Source: Ctenosaura bakeri (taxonomy: Eukaryota; Chordata; Lepidosauria; Squamata; Iguanidae). Taken from it: DNA of 64,000 nucleotides. The notes under the pieces are model-generated. The model was not told the DNA's origin and did no database searches. It was given only the letters and a program-made list of their open reading frames with translations. The stretch spans positions 124,001 to 188,000 of the forward strand of contig CAOLHI010000924.1 in the NCBI GenBank assembly GCA_948474755.1, in the 5' to 3' direction. A program made the position numbers and the translations under genes. Positions 51,801-57,565 of this stretch are shown here, piece by piece. Every line of letters begins with the position of its first letter. Within the stretch, counting starts at the first letter, position 1.

Positions 51801-54800
51801 ATACATACATACATATACATATACATATACATACATATATATATAAATGCATGCAACTAAAAGTCCTGACAGCTGGTTTTGGGAACAAGATCTGGAGCAC
51901 AAAACATAGTGGAGGAAGAGAATGCTTGATCTCTTCCACACCCACCACTTTTCCATTCCAGATCTGCCTTATCCAGCCACTCTCTGCTCACCGCAACTAT
52001 AAAGATCGTGTTAGTATTTCTCAGCCAATATCAGCAATCATAAGGGAAGTGCAACCAGCTATTTGCTACCAATTAGAATATAATTGCATTCTACCAAGGT
52101 CTACAGAACAGAATGGAAGCAAGTACCTTTCTTTGGTTCCTCATTCACCTCCACTTTCAAAGACAACAACTACACAAGTGTGTTTACAAAGCAGAACGAC
52201 TGGTCAAGGGGTATGGGGGCAACCATCTGCATGCATACAGACACTCTTACAAATCTACCCACATAATCCAGATCACAGCAGTACACAATAACACAATGAT
52301 CCTGAAATTGAGGAAAAACAAGTAACTATCAGGTTTGCCAGGTGGAAAAAACAGGGAGCATTCCTTTACTCTTAGCAATGTGTCAGTACCATGAGAGACT
52401 ACCATTGCAAGAAAGTGGCAGGATGGTCTTTGGATGTACCTACTGTTGCTGTCAAGACACTTCTACCTTGTGGCAAACCTATCATGGGATTTTCTTACCA
52501 AGATTTGTTAAGATGGAGGTTGCCTCTGCCACTTTGAGGTTGAGAGAGTGTGACTTGTCCAGGGTCACCCAGTGGGTTTCCACAGTTGAACATGTCTCCT
52601 AGAATCCTAATCCAACACTCAAACCACTCCGCTGTGTTCGCTCTTTTGGTTATACTCTGCTGTTGTATACCTTCAAGTTGTTTCTGATTTAAGGTGAACG
52701 TATCATGGAGTTTTCTGGCGCTGAGAGGGTGTGATGCACCAAAGGTAACCCAGTGGGTTTCCATGGCCAAGTGAGGAATCAAACCCTGGTCTCCACAGTC
52801 GTAGTCCAACACTCAAATCACTACACAATGCTGGCTCTCACACACTTTTATTGAGAGATAATCTTCTTTCGCATTTTGTAAGCTACTCTGGAACTCTGTA
52901 CCTCTAAAAATTTATTATGCTGTATAAATACTTAAGCAAATATATAAACATAATTGATTCAAGAATGTGCTTACTGTTAAAATTGTGTTAGCCACCCTGG
53001 GATAATGTAGCATATTAAGGAGGGCTATAAAAAAAAGCTAAATAAATATACTAAAGAGACTTTGTTGCTTTATTTTTCTTTTTATCTGGCCTTCTGCCAC
53101 AAATAGGTAACACAAGTACATGCAAGCACTTCCCCATGCTTCCCAGGTATGAGACCTACTGAGTTTTATCTCTGCTTAAAGGGATGGCAAATCTGATCTT
53201 ACGGCAACTTAAATCCAGCAACAAATGAAGGGCATGTGTCCCCAAATGGCTGCTAAGACTGCTGCCATACAGATACACTCTTCGTCTTTAAAACATGTCA
53301 ACAAGATCATTATAGCACTTAACATTCAGAGACCTTTCATCTAGATTTTGTTGTTGCTGTATGCCTTCAAGTTGCTTCTGGCTTATGGCACCCCTAACAT
53401 GAACCTATCACAGGGTTTTCTGGGGCTGAGTGTGTGTGATGTGCTGAAAGTCACCCACCCATGGGTTTCTACGGCTGAGCAGGGAATCGAACCCTGAGCC
53501 ATTTCCGCACTAGACTGTTACAGCACTATGATTCCACTTTCAACATCCTATGGAATCCTGGGGTTTGCAGTATCTGACCCCTCCTGAAACTGCAAACCCC
53601 AGGATTCCATAAGATGTTGAAAGTGGAATCATAGCGCTATAACAGTCTAGTGTGGAAATGGCCCTGGTCTCCAGGGTCGTACTCCAATACTCAAACCAGT
53701 ACACAAAATTGGCTCTCTTCATCTACCTGACACCATATAATTACTGTACTACCACTCCACTGCAACTATCCAAGCAACAATCTATGGAATCCTAGTGTTT
53801 ATAGTTTGGCGAGGCACTAGATTTCTCTGCTTAAGAATTTTAAACATCCCACCCCAAAATTACAGATCTGTGGATTCCACAGAATGTTAACACGGAAGCT
53901 GAAGTGAAATCATTGTGCTATAATTGTGCAGTGTGAAAGGGCCCCAGCAGTCTTGGAAGGCGGCATCACTGTTATTGCTTCTGTCTTAGAGACAGAATAA
54001 CAATGACTGGCTTCCCTAATGACATCTAAAGAAATGTGTGGAATTCTTCTCCCTTGTATATGGATTGGCCTCCACTCTGTTTAAGAAATTTAACTACCGG
54101 TACCATGCTGCACTAAATTAATGGGAAAGCATTATGCTCTGCCAGGAATACACAGACAGAATGTATTTCTAAGCATTTAGTAAGTGACTTTCCTCACCAG
54201 CATGTAATACTAAGAGTAAGCGGACACTTGGGGTCATTTCACACAAGCATATCCAACCCGATCCAATTGGAGCATCTTTTGAAAATGACCCATCATAAAA
54301 CACCAGGGATGTTGAACTTTCAACATCAAATGGCCTTGCTTCAAAGGCAGCCCTCTTCAGTGGTGCGAGTTACCACCTTTCCTTGTCAGTCATCAAGTGT
54401 TGAGCAACCAAGAGGGAAAATCAAGTACATGTTATGCAATCCAGATTTTAGGATAAAGAACCATGTCTCCACAGTGCGAAGTGTGTCATGTATGCAGGAG
54501 GGGAGTGTTTTGCTCTCCGGATGTAGTTCGACTGCAGCTCCCATCAACTCTAGCTAGCACTGGTAAAGGATCTTGGGACTCCCTGTCCAACATCTGGAGG
54601 GTCATATGATTCCCCACCCTCGTAATACATTAAAAGAGCTGCTGCTGTGATGAGGGAGGGACACTGATTTCTAAGAAAATGCAGTGTGTCATTCATGCGC
54701 TTGCTGTTTTTCCAATACAATCCTTCCGCAGTTGGGAGAAGGTAATCTTGGGCCATTTCTGCACTACACTCTTACAGCGCCATTATTCCACTTTCAACAT

Positions 54801-55843
54801 CCTATGGAATCCTGGAGTCTGCAGTTTAGGCTGCCCCTCCCGAAACTGCAAACCCCAGGATTCCATAGGATGTTGAAAGTGGAATAATCGCGCCATAAGA
54901 GTGTGGTGCAGAAATGGCCTTGCAAAGCACACATATTAGAGCGCCGTGTTTCTTTTGTACTCTTTAGTAAAAGGCAAAAGGTTTACAGGATCGGAAGAGA
55001 AACCAGGCTCTTTTATACTCTTTCATAGCCAACTCTTCAACTTTCACCCATAAACAGATCAATTCGATCAGTTATAACCGCAGCACGATCTTGACAGGTA
55101 TGTTCAATGAAAAAAGGCATTCCGCTGCGCTCACTTAGGTTTATTGGCCAACTGGTCTTATTTTCAAGCAAAAGGGCAAGCTGGCCACTTTCATGAAGAC
55201 CATAATAACTGAGATTCCGGGGAAGGCGTGAGACCAGTCATGCCCCAGTGTCGTGTCATGTCCTAGGGGGATGAAATCAGAGAAGCGCGAGAGAGGAGTG
55301 GGTGTTTAAAGGTCTTTTTAAGTCAATGGCCATTTCCGCACCAGCCTGTTATAGCGCGATGATTCCACTTTCAACCTCCTCTGGAATCCTGGGGTTTGCA
55401 GTTTCGGGAGGGACAGCCTAAACTGCAAACCCCAGGATTCCATAGGATGTTGAAAGTGGAATAATGGCGCTGTAAGAGTGTAGTGCAGAAATGGCCCAAC
55501 CTTGCCTTCTGGCCCCTCCCGAAACTGCAAACCCCAGGATTCCAGAGGAGGTTGAAAGTGGAATCATCGCGCTATAACAGGCTGGTGCGGAAATGGCCAA
55601 TAACTAAGCGTGGCATGTTTTCCCAGCGGATCATGGTTTTTCTTTCTTCCTTCCTCTCTTTGCCAGTCCCGAAACCGTGTTCCGCCGACAGCCCACCCCG
55701 AGGTTTGGAGAGGCTCCCCTCCTCACCTGCTTGACTTGCAGATCCACCACTCTCTCCAAGACGTGCGCGGCCAGGAGGGCGATGCTGACGATGAGGAAGG
55801 TCATGGAGAGGACCCCCACCGTGGCCAGGCAGAACTTCCTCAT
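27747..55843 (-). CDS. SCARB2: SCARB2, lysosome membrane protein 2 (LIMP-2), 12 coding exons
   Basis: CD36-family lysosomal membrane protein; in mammals it carries beta-glucocerebrosidase to lysosomes. Twelve phase-consistent exons give 482 residues (human 478). Residues about 5-28 are the N-terminal membrane helix. A large luminal domain follows with eight N-X-S/T sequons (N45, 68, 105, 206, 249, 304, 328, 415) and four luminal cysteines (274, 315, 321, 332), which fit the two family disulfides. Residues about 437-460 are the second membrane helix. The short tail ends DERAPLIRTS, containing the acidic dileucine-type lysosomal sorting signal. The tail and the neighbouring NUP54 identify the gene. 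Odd: residues about 140-170 differ strongly from human and position 150, His in human, is Thr. A SCARB2-like paralogue is the alternative. Confidence 0.93.
28161..28365 (+). mobile_element. tRNA-derived SINE
   Basis: Plus orientation: gcttgaatgttgcaccagg head, aggttcaaatctccac B-box region, cagcaagtcacactctctcag body, and tttgccatgagtcgcgaatt tail. Confidence 0.75.
28532..28566. repeat. (CCTTT)n microsatellite
   Basis: About seven pentamer units. Confidence 0.9.
28824..29018 (+). mobile_element. tRNA-derived SINE, second copy
   Basis: Body gaccttgggccagtcacact and gcaatggcaaacctcttctg, tail ggatcaccatcagttgggg; same family and orientation as the copy about 450 bp to its left. Confidence 0.75.
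29534..30000. mobile_element. Tigger/pogo-type element with GC-rich middle
   Basis: CAATCTTCCCTCCACCTTTG at the left and tgaatatggagggaccacta at the right are degenerate inverted ends like those at 18525-18904, with TA outside both. The middle (about 29640-29930) is GC-rich and unlike the other copy. Confidence 0.6.
30622..30855 (+). mobile_element. 5S-rRNA-derived SINE
   Basis: The head follows 5S rRNA: accagatctcatctgatt, gaagctaagcagggtca, ggttagtacttggaagg, ggaataccaggtgc. It is followed by a SINE-like tail (gaaaaccctgtgaaatta). The body carries changes and has no terminator where 5S would end, so it is a retroposon and not a 5S gene. Confidence 0.82.
31852..32239. mobile_element. hAT-type element, same family as 44923-45259
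   Basis: Left part TAGGATGAGCAAAGTGCAGCC and right part gacttccacaggtgtccacc correspond to the ends of the copy at 44923. I could not find a convincing target duplication. Confidence 0.55.
32928..33086 (-). CDS. SCARB2: SCARB2 coding exon 11 (second membrane helix)
   Basis: 159 bp, residues 417-469. Encodes VVTNIPFIIMVLGFIFGVVF, the C-terminal membrane helix, then TCRPSQEREE at the start of the cytosolic tail. Donor GTAAGG. Confidence 0.96.
33340..33800. mobile_element. Old palindromic element split by a LINE-like insertion
   Basis: 33340-33440 (cacaattacgccactttaac) and about 33706-33800 (cccaggattccataggatgg, then ttaaaagtggtattgg) look like the two arms of an older relative of the foldback family. 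Between them, 33445-33705 begins with a T-rich, A-rich tail typical of a reverse-oriented retroposon. Confidence 0.45.
33855..34045 (+). mobile_element. MIR-type (CORE) SINE
   Basis: gacctgggttcaaatcttag, then taatactgatctaccttgca and agataatatatgtgcagaaa follow the MIR consensus as I remember it. An old amniote repeat. Confidence 0.65.
34119..34170 (-). CDS. SCARB2: SCARB2 coding exon 10
   Basis: A 52-bp exon, residues 399-416: QTGNIRTLFFPVLYINE; human ETGDIRTMVFPVMYLNE. The sequon N415 is completed by the first residue of exon 11. Confidence 0.94.
35360..35433 (-). CDS. SCARB2: SCARB2 coding exon 9
   Basis: 74 bp, residues 375-399: LTGVLVRAAKRMQVNVLIQK then LPDF; human LTGIILKAAKRFQINIYVKK. 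Confidence 0.95.
35757..36023 (+). mobile_element. tRNA-derived SINE with L2-like tail and (AATT)n
   Basis: The head has ggtggcgcagtggttaaatg (A-box) and ggttgtgagttcgatcctg (B-box). The tail, ttcgccgcctcgatccatat then gagaggcgggatacaaat, matches the end of the L2 fragment at 45378-45745. It ends in a twelve-unit AATT/TTAA tract. Confidence 0.85.
36993..37111 (-). CDS. SCARB2: SCARB2 coding exon 8
   Basis: 119 bp, residues 335-374: APIFLSPPHFYLSDEKYV and GMHPNKEDHETFLDINP. Acceptor GTTACAG, donor GTAAGT. Confidence 0.96.
37430..37783. mobile_element. Two right-half foldback MITE pieces
   Basis: About 37430-37490 and 37672-37783 each contain gctgagaattctaaa and caaaccccaggattcca; the second continues with gttgaaagtggaataatagc. 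No left arms are seen. Confidence 0.6.
38494..38694. mobile_element. Foldback MITE, long-centre subtype
   Basis: TACCATTTCTGCACTACAG to CTGTAGTGCGGAAATGGTC, flanked by TTA on both sides (perfect 3-bp duplication). The centre contains cttggccaaagagctctttg, also found at 56854. Confidence 0.88.
38933..39068. mobile_element. Foldback MITE
   Basis: GGCCATTTCCGCACTACAC to the inverted end at 39068, flanked by ACA on both sides. The right arm is shortened around ggccggccgg. Confidence 0.9.
39174..39352 (-). CDS. SCARB2: SCARB2 coding exon 7
   Basis: 179 bp, residues 275-335. Encodes DNAGFCVPAGNCLGAGLLNV with cysteines 315 and 321, then ACRQ with cysteine 332, closely matching human. Confidence 0.96.
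39806..40023 (+). mobile_element. tRNA-derived SINE
   Basis: gacgtggcgtagtggtttga head, gggtttgaatccccac, ttgggcaagtcacactctct, gcaaacctcctctgaataaa, and the BovB-like tail ttgccatgaattgcaaacg. Confidence 0.85.
40151..40556 (+). mobile_element. CR1 LINE 3' fragment, plus orientation, old
   Basis: agaggggacatgatagttat, ggttggatggccatctgcca and ttccaactctatgatcct are the CR1 C-terminal and 3'-end words. The frame is broken. Confidence 0.85.
40584..40703 (-). CDS. SCARB2: SCARB2 coding exon 6
   Basis: 120 bp, residues 235-275: LNWWTSPASNMINGTDG, FHPLIGKDEV and VFASDFC, the family block that carries the first disulfide cysteine (C274). Confidence 0.95.
41201..41292 (-). CDS. SCARB2: SCARB2 coding exon 5
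   Basis: 92 bp, residues 205-235: MNGTDDGEYIMLSGKKNYLD and FTRVIKWRGK. Human has NGTNDGDYVF at this place. Donor GTAATA, fixed by phase. Confidence 0.93.
41448..41620 (+). mobile_element. tRNA-like SINE of another family
   Basis: cagcacctgctttgcatgta, gaaggtctcaggttcaatca resembles the anticodon and T-arm part of a tRNA, followed by an unrelated body. Too degenerate to be a tRNA gene. Confidence 0.5.
41702..41955 (+). mobile_element. tRNA-derived SINE split by a foldback MITE
   Basis: The head gagccagtatgatgtaatag stands before 41730 and continues after 41887 with agtgtcggactaggattcct, ggagaccaggattcaaatcc. Removing the MITE and one 3-bp repeat restores the normal SINE head. Confidence 0.85.
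41730..41887. mobile_element. Foldback MITE inserted in a SINE
   Basis: GGCCATTTCCACACTAGAC to GTGTAGTGTGGAAATGGCC. Flanks TGT and TGA (2 of 3). Confidence 0.9.
42673..42861 (-). CDS. SCARB2: SCARB2 coding exon 4 (divergent helical region)
   Basis: 189 bp, residues 142-204. The second half (HSVHELLWGYTDKLL, FRP, FGYF) matches the family. Residues 142-170, the apical helices used for glucocerebrosidase binding in mammals, are only weakly similar to human; position 150 is Thr, with a His at 153. Confidence 0.94.
43098..43181. mobile_element. Foldback MITE, left half
   Basis: GGCTATTTCTGCACTACACC to cctggggtttgcattttcg; the second arm is absent. Confidence 0.75.
43720..43797. mobile_element. 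Tigger/pogo-type right-end fragment
   Basis: ttttccacttttttgaaggg, cccctaaccctagcgaatgc is the right part of the family seen complete at 18525-18904. Confidence 0.5.
43880..44086. repeat. Local duplications around foldback MITE half copies
   Basis: The segment gtgccataaccctcccagtt followed by tttggccatttccgcacgag recurs, in variants, at about 43882, 43984, 44021 and 44062. A left-half MITE occupies 43904-43978. Confidence 0.85.
44087..44266. mobile_element. Foldback MITE, near-perfect 180-bp palindrome
   Basis: GGGCATTTCCGCACGAG to CTCGTGTGGAAATGGCC, with the centre gaggggccagctggcccctc. The arms are almost identical, which implies a young copy or recent arm conversion. Confidence 0.92.
44270..44692 (-). 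mobile_element. L2-like LINE fragment, minus orientation
   Basis: Two overlapping minus frames (44285-44692 and 44232-44438) contain LCWLSVCFQAQYKVLVLTYK and KAFSVADPMLWNSLP, which resemble the C-terminal end of L2-type reverse transcriptases. A frameshift separates them. Identification is by memory of the family. Confidence 0.6.
44695..44740. repeat. (TC)n(AC)n microsatellite
   Basis: About 13 TC units, then about 9 AC units. Confidence 0.92.
44923..45259. mobile_element. hAT-type non-autonomous element
   Basis: Starts CAGGGGTGGGTGAAGTGCAG and ends ggttggccaccgcg, an inverted version of the same end. Flanks GCATACAG and GCATATAG match at 7 of 8 positions. Confidence 0.75.
45378..45745 (+). 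mobile_element. L2 LINE 3' end
   Basis: The plus strand can be read as QKTFSSIAPKLWNGL and DCFKKAVKTDLFRQDF, the typical C-terminal words of L2 reverse transcriptases. The 3' part ends caccacctcgatccatgtgg, agaggcaggacagaaataaa. Confidence 0.75.
45744..45811. repeat. (ATT)n microsatellite at the L2 tail
   Basis: More than twenty ATT units directly after the L2 3' end. Confidence 0.93.
46163..46310 (-). CDS. SCARB2: SCARB2 coding exon 3
   Basis: 148 bp, residues 92-141. Encodes KTYFFEREMSVGDPEVDLIR and NVPAV, matching the human VFERDQSVGDPKIDLIRT block. Confidence 0.96.
46697..46854 (-). CDS. SCARB2: SCARB2 coding exon 2
   Basis: 158 bp, residues 40-92. Encodes MVLQNGTEVFEMWEEP, HFYFFNLTNP and IGPYTYR, conserved CD36-family blocks, with sequons at N45 and N68. 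Confidence 0.96.
47066..47212. mobile_element. Foldback MITE
   Basis: CATCATTTCCACACTAAAC to GGTCTAGTGTGGAAATGGCC, with TTA on both sides (perfect 3-bp duplication). It lies in SCARB2 intron 1, about 210 bp from exon 2. Confidence 0.9.
47986..48520. mobile_element. Old palindromic element pieces around a Tc1/mariner-like MITE
   Basis: 47986-48063 (ttatagtactatgattccac to gctggggtttgcagtctgaa) and about 48410-48520 (gctgagaattccaaatgctc to gagctataatgctgaggcg) look like separated arms of an old foldback relative. Confidence 0.5.
48153..48271. mobile_element. Tc1/mariner-type MITE, 119 bp
   Basis: CTGTATCTGCCGGTGTATAA at the left and the inverted ttataatccagcaaatacag at the right, with TA outside both ends. 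Confidence 0.7.
48736..49468. mobile_element. Non-autonomous hAT transposon, 733 bp, GC-rich middle
   Basis: Ends CAGCGGTTCTCAACC and GGTTGAGAACCACTG, flanked on both sides by TTGTAAAG (perfect 8-bp duplication). The right end (aaagggttgcggcattagga) is the reverse of the left end of 14875-15675. The interior, about 48840-49370, is very GC- and CpG-rich and unrelated to the other copy. The several 120-180-codon frames in it are a consequence of GC content and resemble no protein I know. Confidence 0.93.
49469..50694. other. SCARB2 intron 1 stretch without recognised features
   Basis: No exon or clear repeat apart from short CA runs near 50189. Confidence 0.55.
50695..50849. mobile_element. 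Foldback MITE
   Basis: GGCCATTTCCACAGTAGAC to GTCTAGTGCGGAAATGGCC; AGA on both sides (perfect 3-bp duplication). Confidence 0.92.
50850..51195. repeat. Unclassified ~340-bp repeat, copy A
   Basis: Homologous to 56824-57328: shared words aatccaaatccctag, aataaatgtacagt, cttttcacagaattctgggt, tttgccctggctggc, cttgctattctga. Both copies lie directly right of a foldback MITE. I recognise no family. Confidence 0.8.
51797..51846. repeat. (ACAT/AT)n microsatellite
   Basis: Alternating acatat and acatacat units. Confidence 0.9.
52475..52650 (-). mobile_element. tRNA-derived SINE, minus
   Basis: cttgtccagggtcacccagt, gggtttccacagttgaacat, ccaacactcaaaccactccg. First of three consecutive minus-oriented copies. 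Confidence 0.78.
52655..52845 (-). mobile_element. tRNA-derived SINE, minus
   Basis: ttgtataccttcaagttgtt tail, gtttccatggccaagtgagg, tcaaaccctggtctccacag, ctacacaatgctggctct head. Confidence 0.82.
53345..53720 (-). mobile_element. tRNA-derived SINE, minus, split by a foldback MITE
   Basis: 53345-53496 carries the tail and body (tgccttcaagttgcttctgg, gagcagggaatcgaaccctg). 53664-53720 carries the head (ctggtctccagggtcgtact). Other copies read aaccctggtctcc without break, so the MITE interrupts ccctgg with CTG duplicated. Confidence 0.9.
53497..53663. mobile_element. Foldback MITE inserted in a SINE, 3-bp duplication proven
   Basis: AGCCATTTCCGCACTAGAC to GTCTAGTGTGGAAATGGCC, with CTG directly outside both ends. 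The host SINE has a single CTG at this place. Confidence 0.95.
53740..53945. mobile_element. Old foldback-MITE relative
   Basis: Arms atctatggaatcctagtgtt and gattccacagaatgttaaca, ending gtgcagtgtgaaagggcccc. Strongly diverged. Confidence 0.55.
54751..54919. mobile_element. Foldback MITE
   Basis: GGCCATTTCTGCACTACAC to the inverted end at 54919, with TTG on both sides. It lies in SCARB2 intron 1. Confidence 0.92.
55328..55598. mobile_element. Compound foldback MITE, 271 bp
   Basis: GGCCATTTCCGCACCAGCC to GGCTGGTGCGGAAATGGCC, with AAT on both sides. Its centre (about 55410-55512) is the reverse complement of the left half of the copy at 54751, including about 14 bp of that copy's flank. It sits about 130 bp into SCARB2 intron 1. 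Confidence 0.92.
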
Positions 55844-56400
55844 GGCTGCGGCGGCGGGGACGCGGCTCTAGGCCGGAGATCGATGGGGGCAACAGGGCGC
55901 GCTGGCCACCGCAGAAGCCAAGCCGAGCCAGGCCAAGCGCCGCCGCGTCGCCGCTCTCCTCGCCACTGAGCGCTGCGCCCTGCGCGCCTCCAGAGCGCAG
56001 GCGGTGCCTCCCGGGCTCCCAAGAGGGCGGAGAAAAGCCGGCGCCCGGCCCGTTGTTTTGATCAGCCGGGGGAAGGGAAGGAGGGAGGAGGGAAGGAGGG
56101 GGACGCCGTTTAGTTTCAGTTTCCAAACCGGCCTCCCGGGGCCGAAGGAAGGAGGGAGACGCACGAGCCGAGCCGGCGGAGCTGCTTGGAGAGGGGGTTG
56201 CCCGGGTGGCTGCCGACGGCTCCCGTGACGCGCCGGCCTGGCAAGCGCTGGGCAGCCCCCGGCGAGGAGGGAGGCGGCCAGCGGGTGGCCACGGCTCCCA
56301 AGCGCCCCCGCTGGTCGTGGTCGTAGCTTTCCAGCTTGGCCAAGGGAGTCTGGGCCACAATTTTCCACCGCTGCTCTGTCGGAATCTCTCGCGCCCTTCC
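55640..56400 (-). promoter_or_regulatory. SCARB2 CpG-rich promoter region
   Basis: A CpG- and GC-dense block covering exon 1 and about 550 bp upstream, with no TATA box close to the start. A weak TCACGG-type half-site near 56225 is not enough to call a TFEB CLEAR element. Confidence 0.7.
55727..55843 (-). CDS. SCARB2: SCARB2 coding exon 1
   Basis: 117 bp, residues 1-39: MRKFCLATVGVLSMTFLIVS and the rest of the first membrane helix. Donor GTGAGG. The same size and phase as human exon 1. The start is the ATG that gives the family's short cytosolic N-terminus. Confidence 0.92.
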
Positions 56401-56410
56401 CTCTCCGGAA

Positions 56411-56597
56411 AGAATCATAGAAATGTAGAGTTGGAAGAGACCACAGAGGCCATCCAGTCCAACCCCTTGCCACGCAGGAACACTCATCAAAGCACTCCCA
56501 ACAGATGGCCCTCCAGCCTCTGCTTAAAAACCTCCAAGGAAGGAGACTCCACTACACTCCCAGGCAGCATCTTCCACTGCTGGACAGCCCTGACTGC
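56411..56597 (-). mobile_element. CR1 LINE 3' fragment, minus
   Basis: agaatcatagaaatgtagag, gccatccagtccaacccctt, gcttaaaaacctccaaggaa; 186 bp of the same 3' region as at 24362. Confidence 0.92.
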
Positions 56598-56658
56598 GAC
56601 TCGTTGCCTTTGTGGATTTTTATTCTTTTCGATTTGCAAAATATTTTTGTAGCTTACA

Positions 56659-56823
56659 AGCCATCCGCACTCGGCTGTTATCCCGCTTTCAACCTCCTAT
56701 GGAACCCTGGGGTTTGCAGTTTTGGGAGGGGCCTTTTGGCCCCTCCCGAAACTGCAAACCCCAGGGTTCCATAGGAGGTTGAAAGCGGAATAATAGCACC
56801 ATAACAGCCCAGTGAGGAAAGGG
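56659..56823. mobile_element. Foldback MITE, shortened left end
   Basis: Left end agccatccgcactcggctgt lacks part of the usual terminus. The centre ggaggggccttttggcccctcc is perfect. Confidence 0.8.
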
Positions 56824-57328
56824 ACAGTCATCAAAACCACACCATCTAACAAAGGCCATTTCCGCACTACACTGTTATAGTGCTATGATTCCACTTTCAA
56901 CATCTTGTGGAATTCTGGGGTTTGTAGTGTACTGAGGCCAAAGAGCTCTCTGGCTGAGAATTCTAAACGTCCCTTTCTAAACTACAAGTCCCAGGATTCC
57001 ACAGGATGTGGAAAGTGGCTTAATAGCACTATAACAGTGTACAGCGGGAATGGTCAAAGTCTTCAAAACAGCATCCAAATCCCTAGTAGCAAACAAGAAG
57101 CTTTTAAAAAACAACATGCAATAACATTTAATAAATGTACAGTCCTGATGATACCCTCTCCAGGGCCCTGCTCATACACAGTGGGGCTCGAATACCAATT
57201 CTTGGTTTCTTTTTCTACATCTTTTCACAGAATTCTGGGTAAAATTAAAATGATCTCCATGTTTGCCCTGGCTGGCATTATCCTGTTCAACAACTATATT
57301 TCACTTGCTATTCTGAAAAATAGAATCA
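56824..57328. repeat. Unclassified ~340-bp repeat, copy B, interrupted by a MITE
   Basis: Begins gacagtcatcaaaaccacac and resumes after 57055 with aaagtcttcaaaacagcatc. It aligns with copy A at 50850-51195, which lacks the MITE. At its right end stands a half MITE. Confidence 0.8.
56854..57055. mobile_element. Foldback MITE, long-centre subtype, with paralogous empty site
   Basis: GGCCATTTCCGCACTACAC to the degenerate end at 57055, with AAA on both sides. Copy A has a single run at the corresponding place (ctaacaaagtcctc), giving an empty site. Confidence 0.92.
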
Positions 57329-57414
57329 AAGGCCCCTCCCTAAACTACAAACTCCAGGATTCCATAGGATGTTGAAAGGGGAATAATAGCACTATAACAG
57401 TCTAGTGTGGAAAG
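57329..57414. mobile_element. Foldback MITE, right half
   Basis: ggcccctccctaaactacaa to agtctagtgtggaaagggcc; one arm only. Confidence 0.8.
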
Positions 57415-57449
57415 GGCCCAGTACTCAAACCACAGGACTCTCTCTCTCT

Positions 57450-57565
57450 CTCTGCCTTCAAATTGCCTGTTGACTTACTGTGGCCCCATTCATTTCAGAG
57501 TTTTCTTAGGCAAGGAATACCCAGTGATGGTTTTGCCAGTTCCTTCCTCTACTCCTTCTGAATTA
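57450..57565 (-). mobile_element. 5S-type SINE tail fragment, minus
   Basis: tgccttcaaattgcctgttg, cttaggcaaggaatacccag, tggttttgccagttccttcc match the tail of the copies at 30622 and 60466. The 5S head is missing. Confidence 0.65.

Noticed and set aside
56206..56240. TFEB CLEAR site in the SCARB2 promoter
   Set aside because: Only a half-site (ccgtgacg) is present; the CACGTG core is missing.
55572..56490. Frames of 124-262 codons upstream of SCARB2
   Set aside because: Composition effect of a CpG island; low-complexity Arg/Pro/Gly/Ala-rich products that partly translate MITE sequence.
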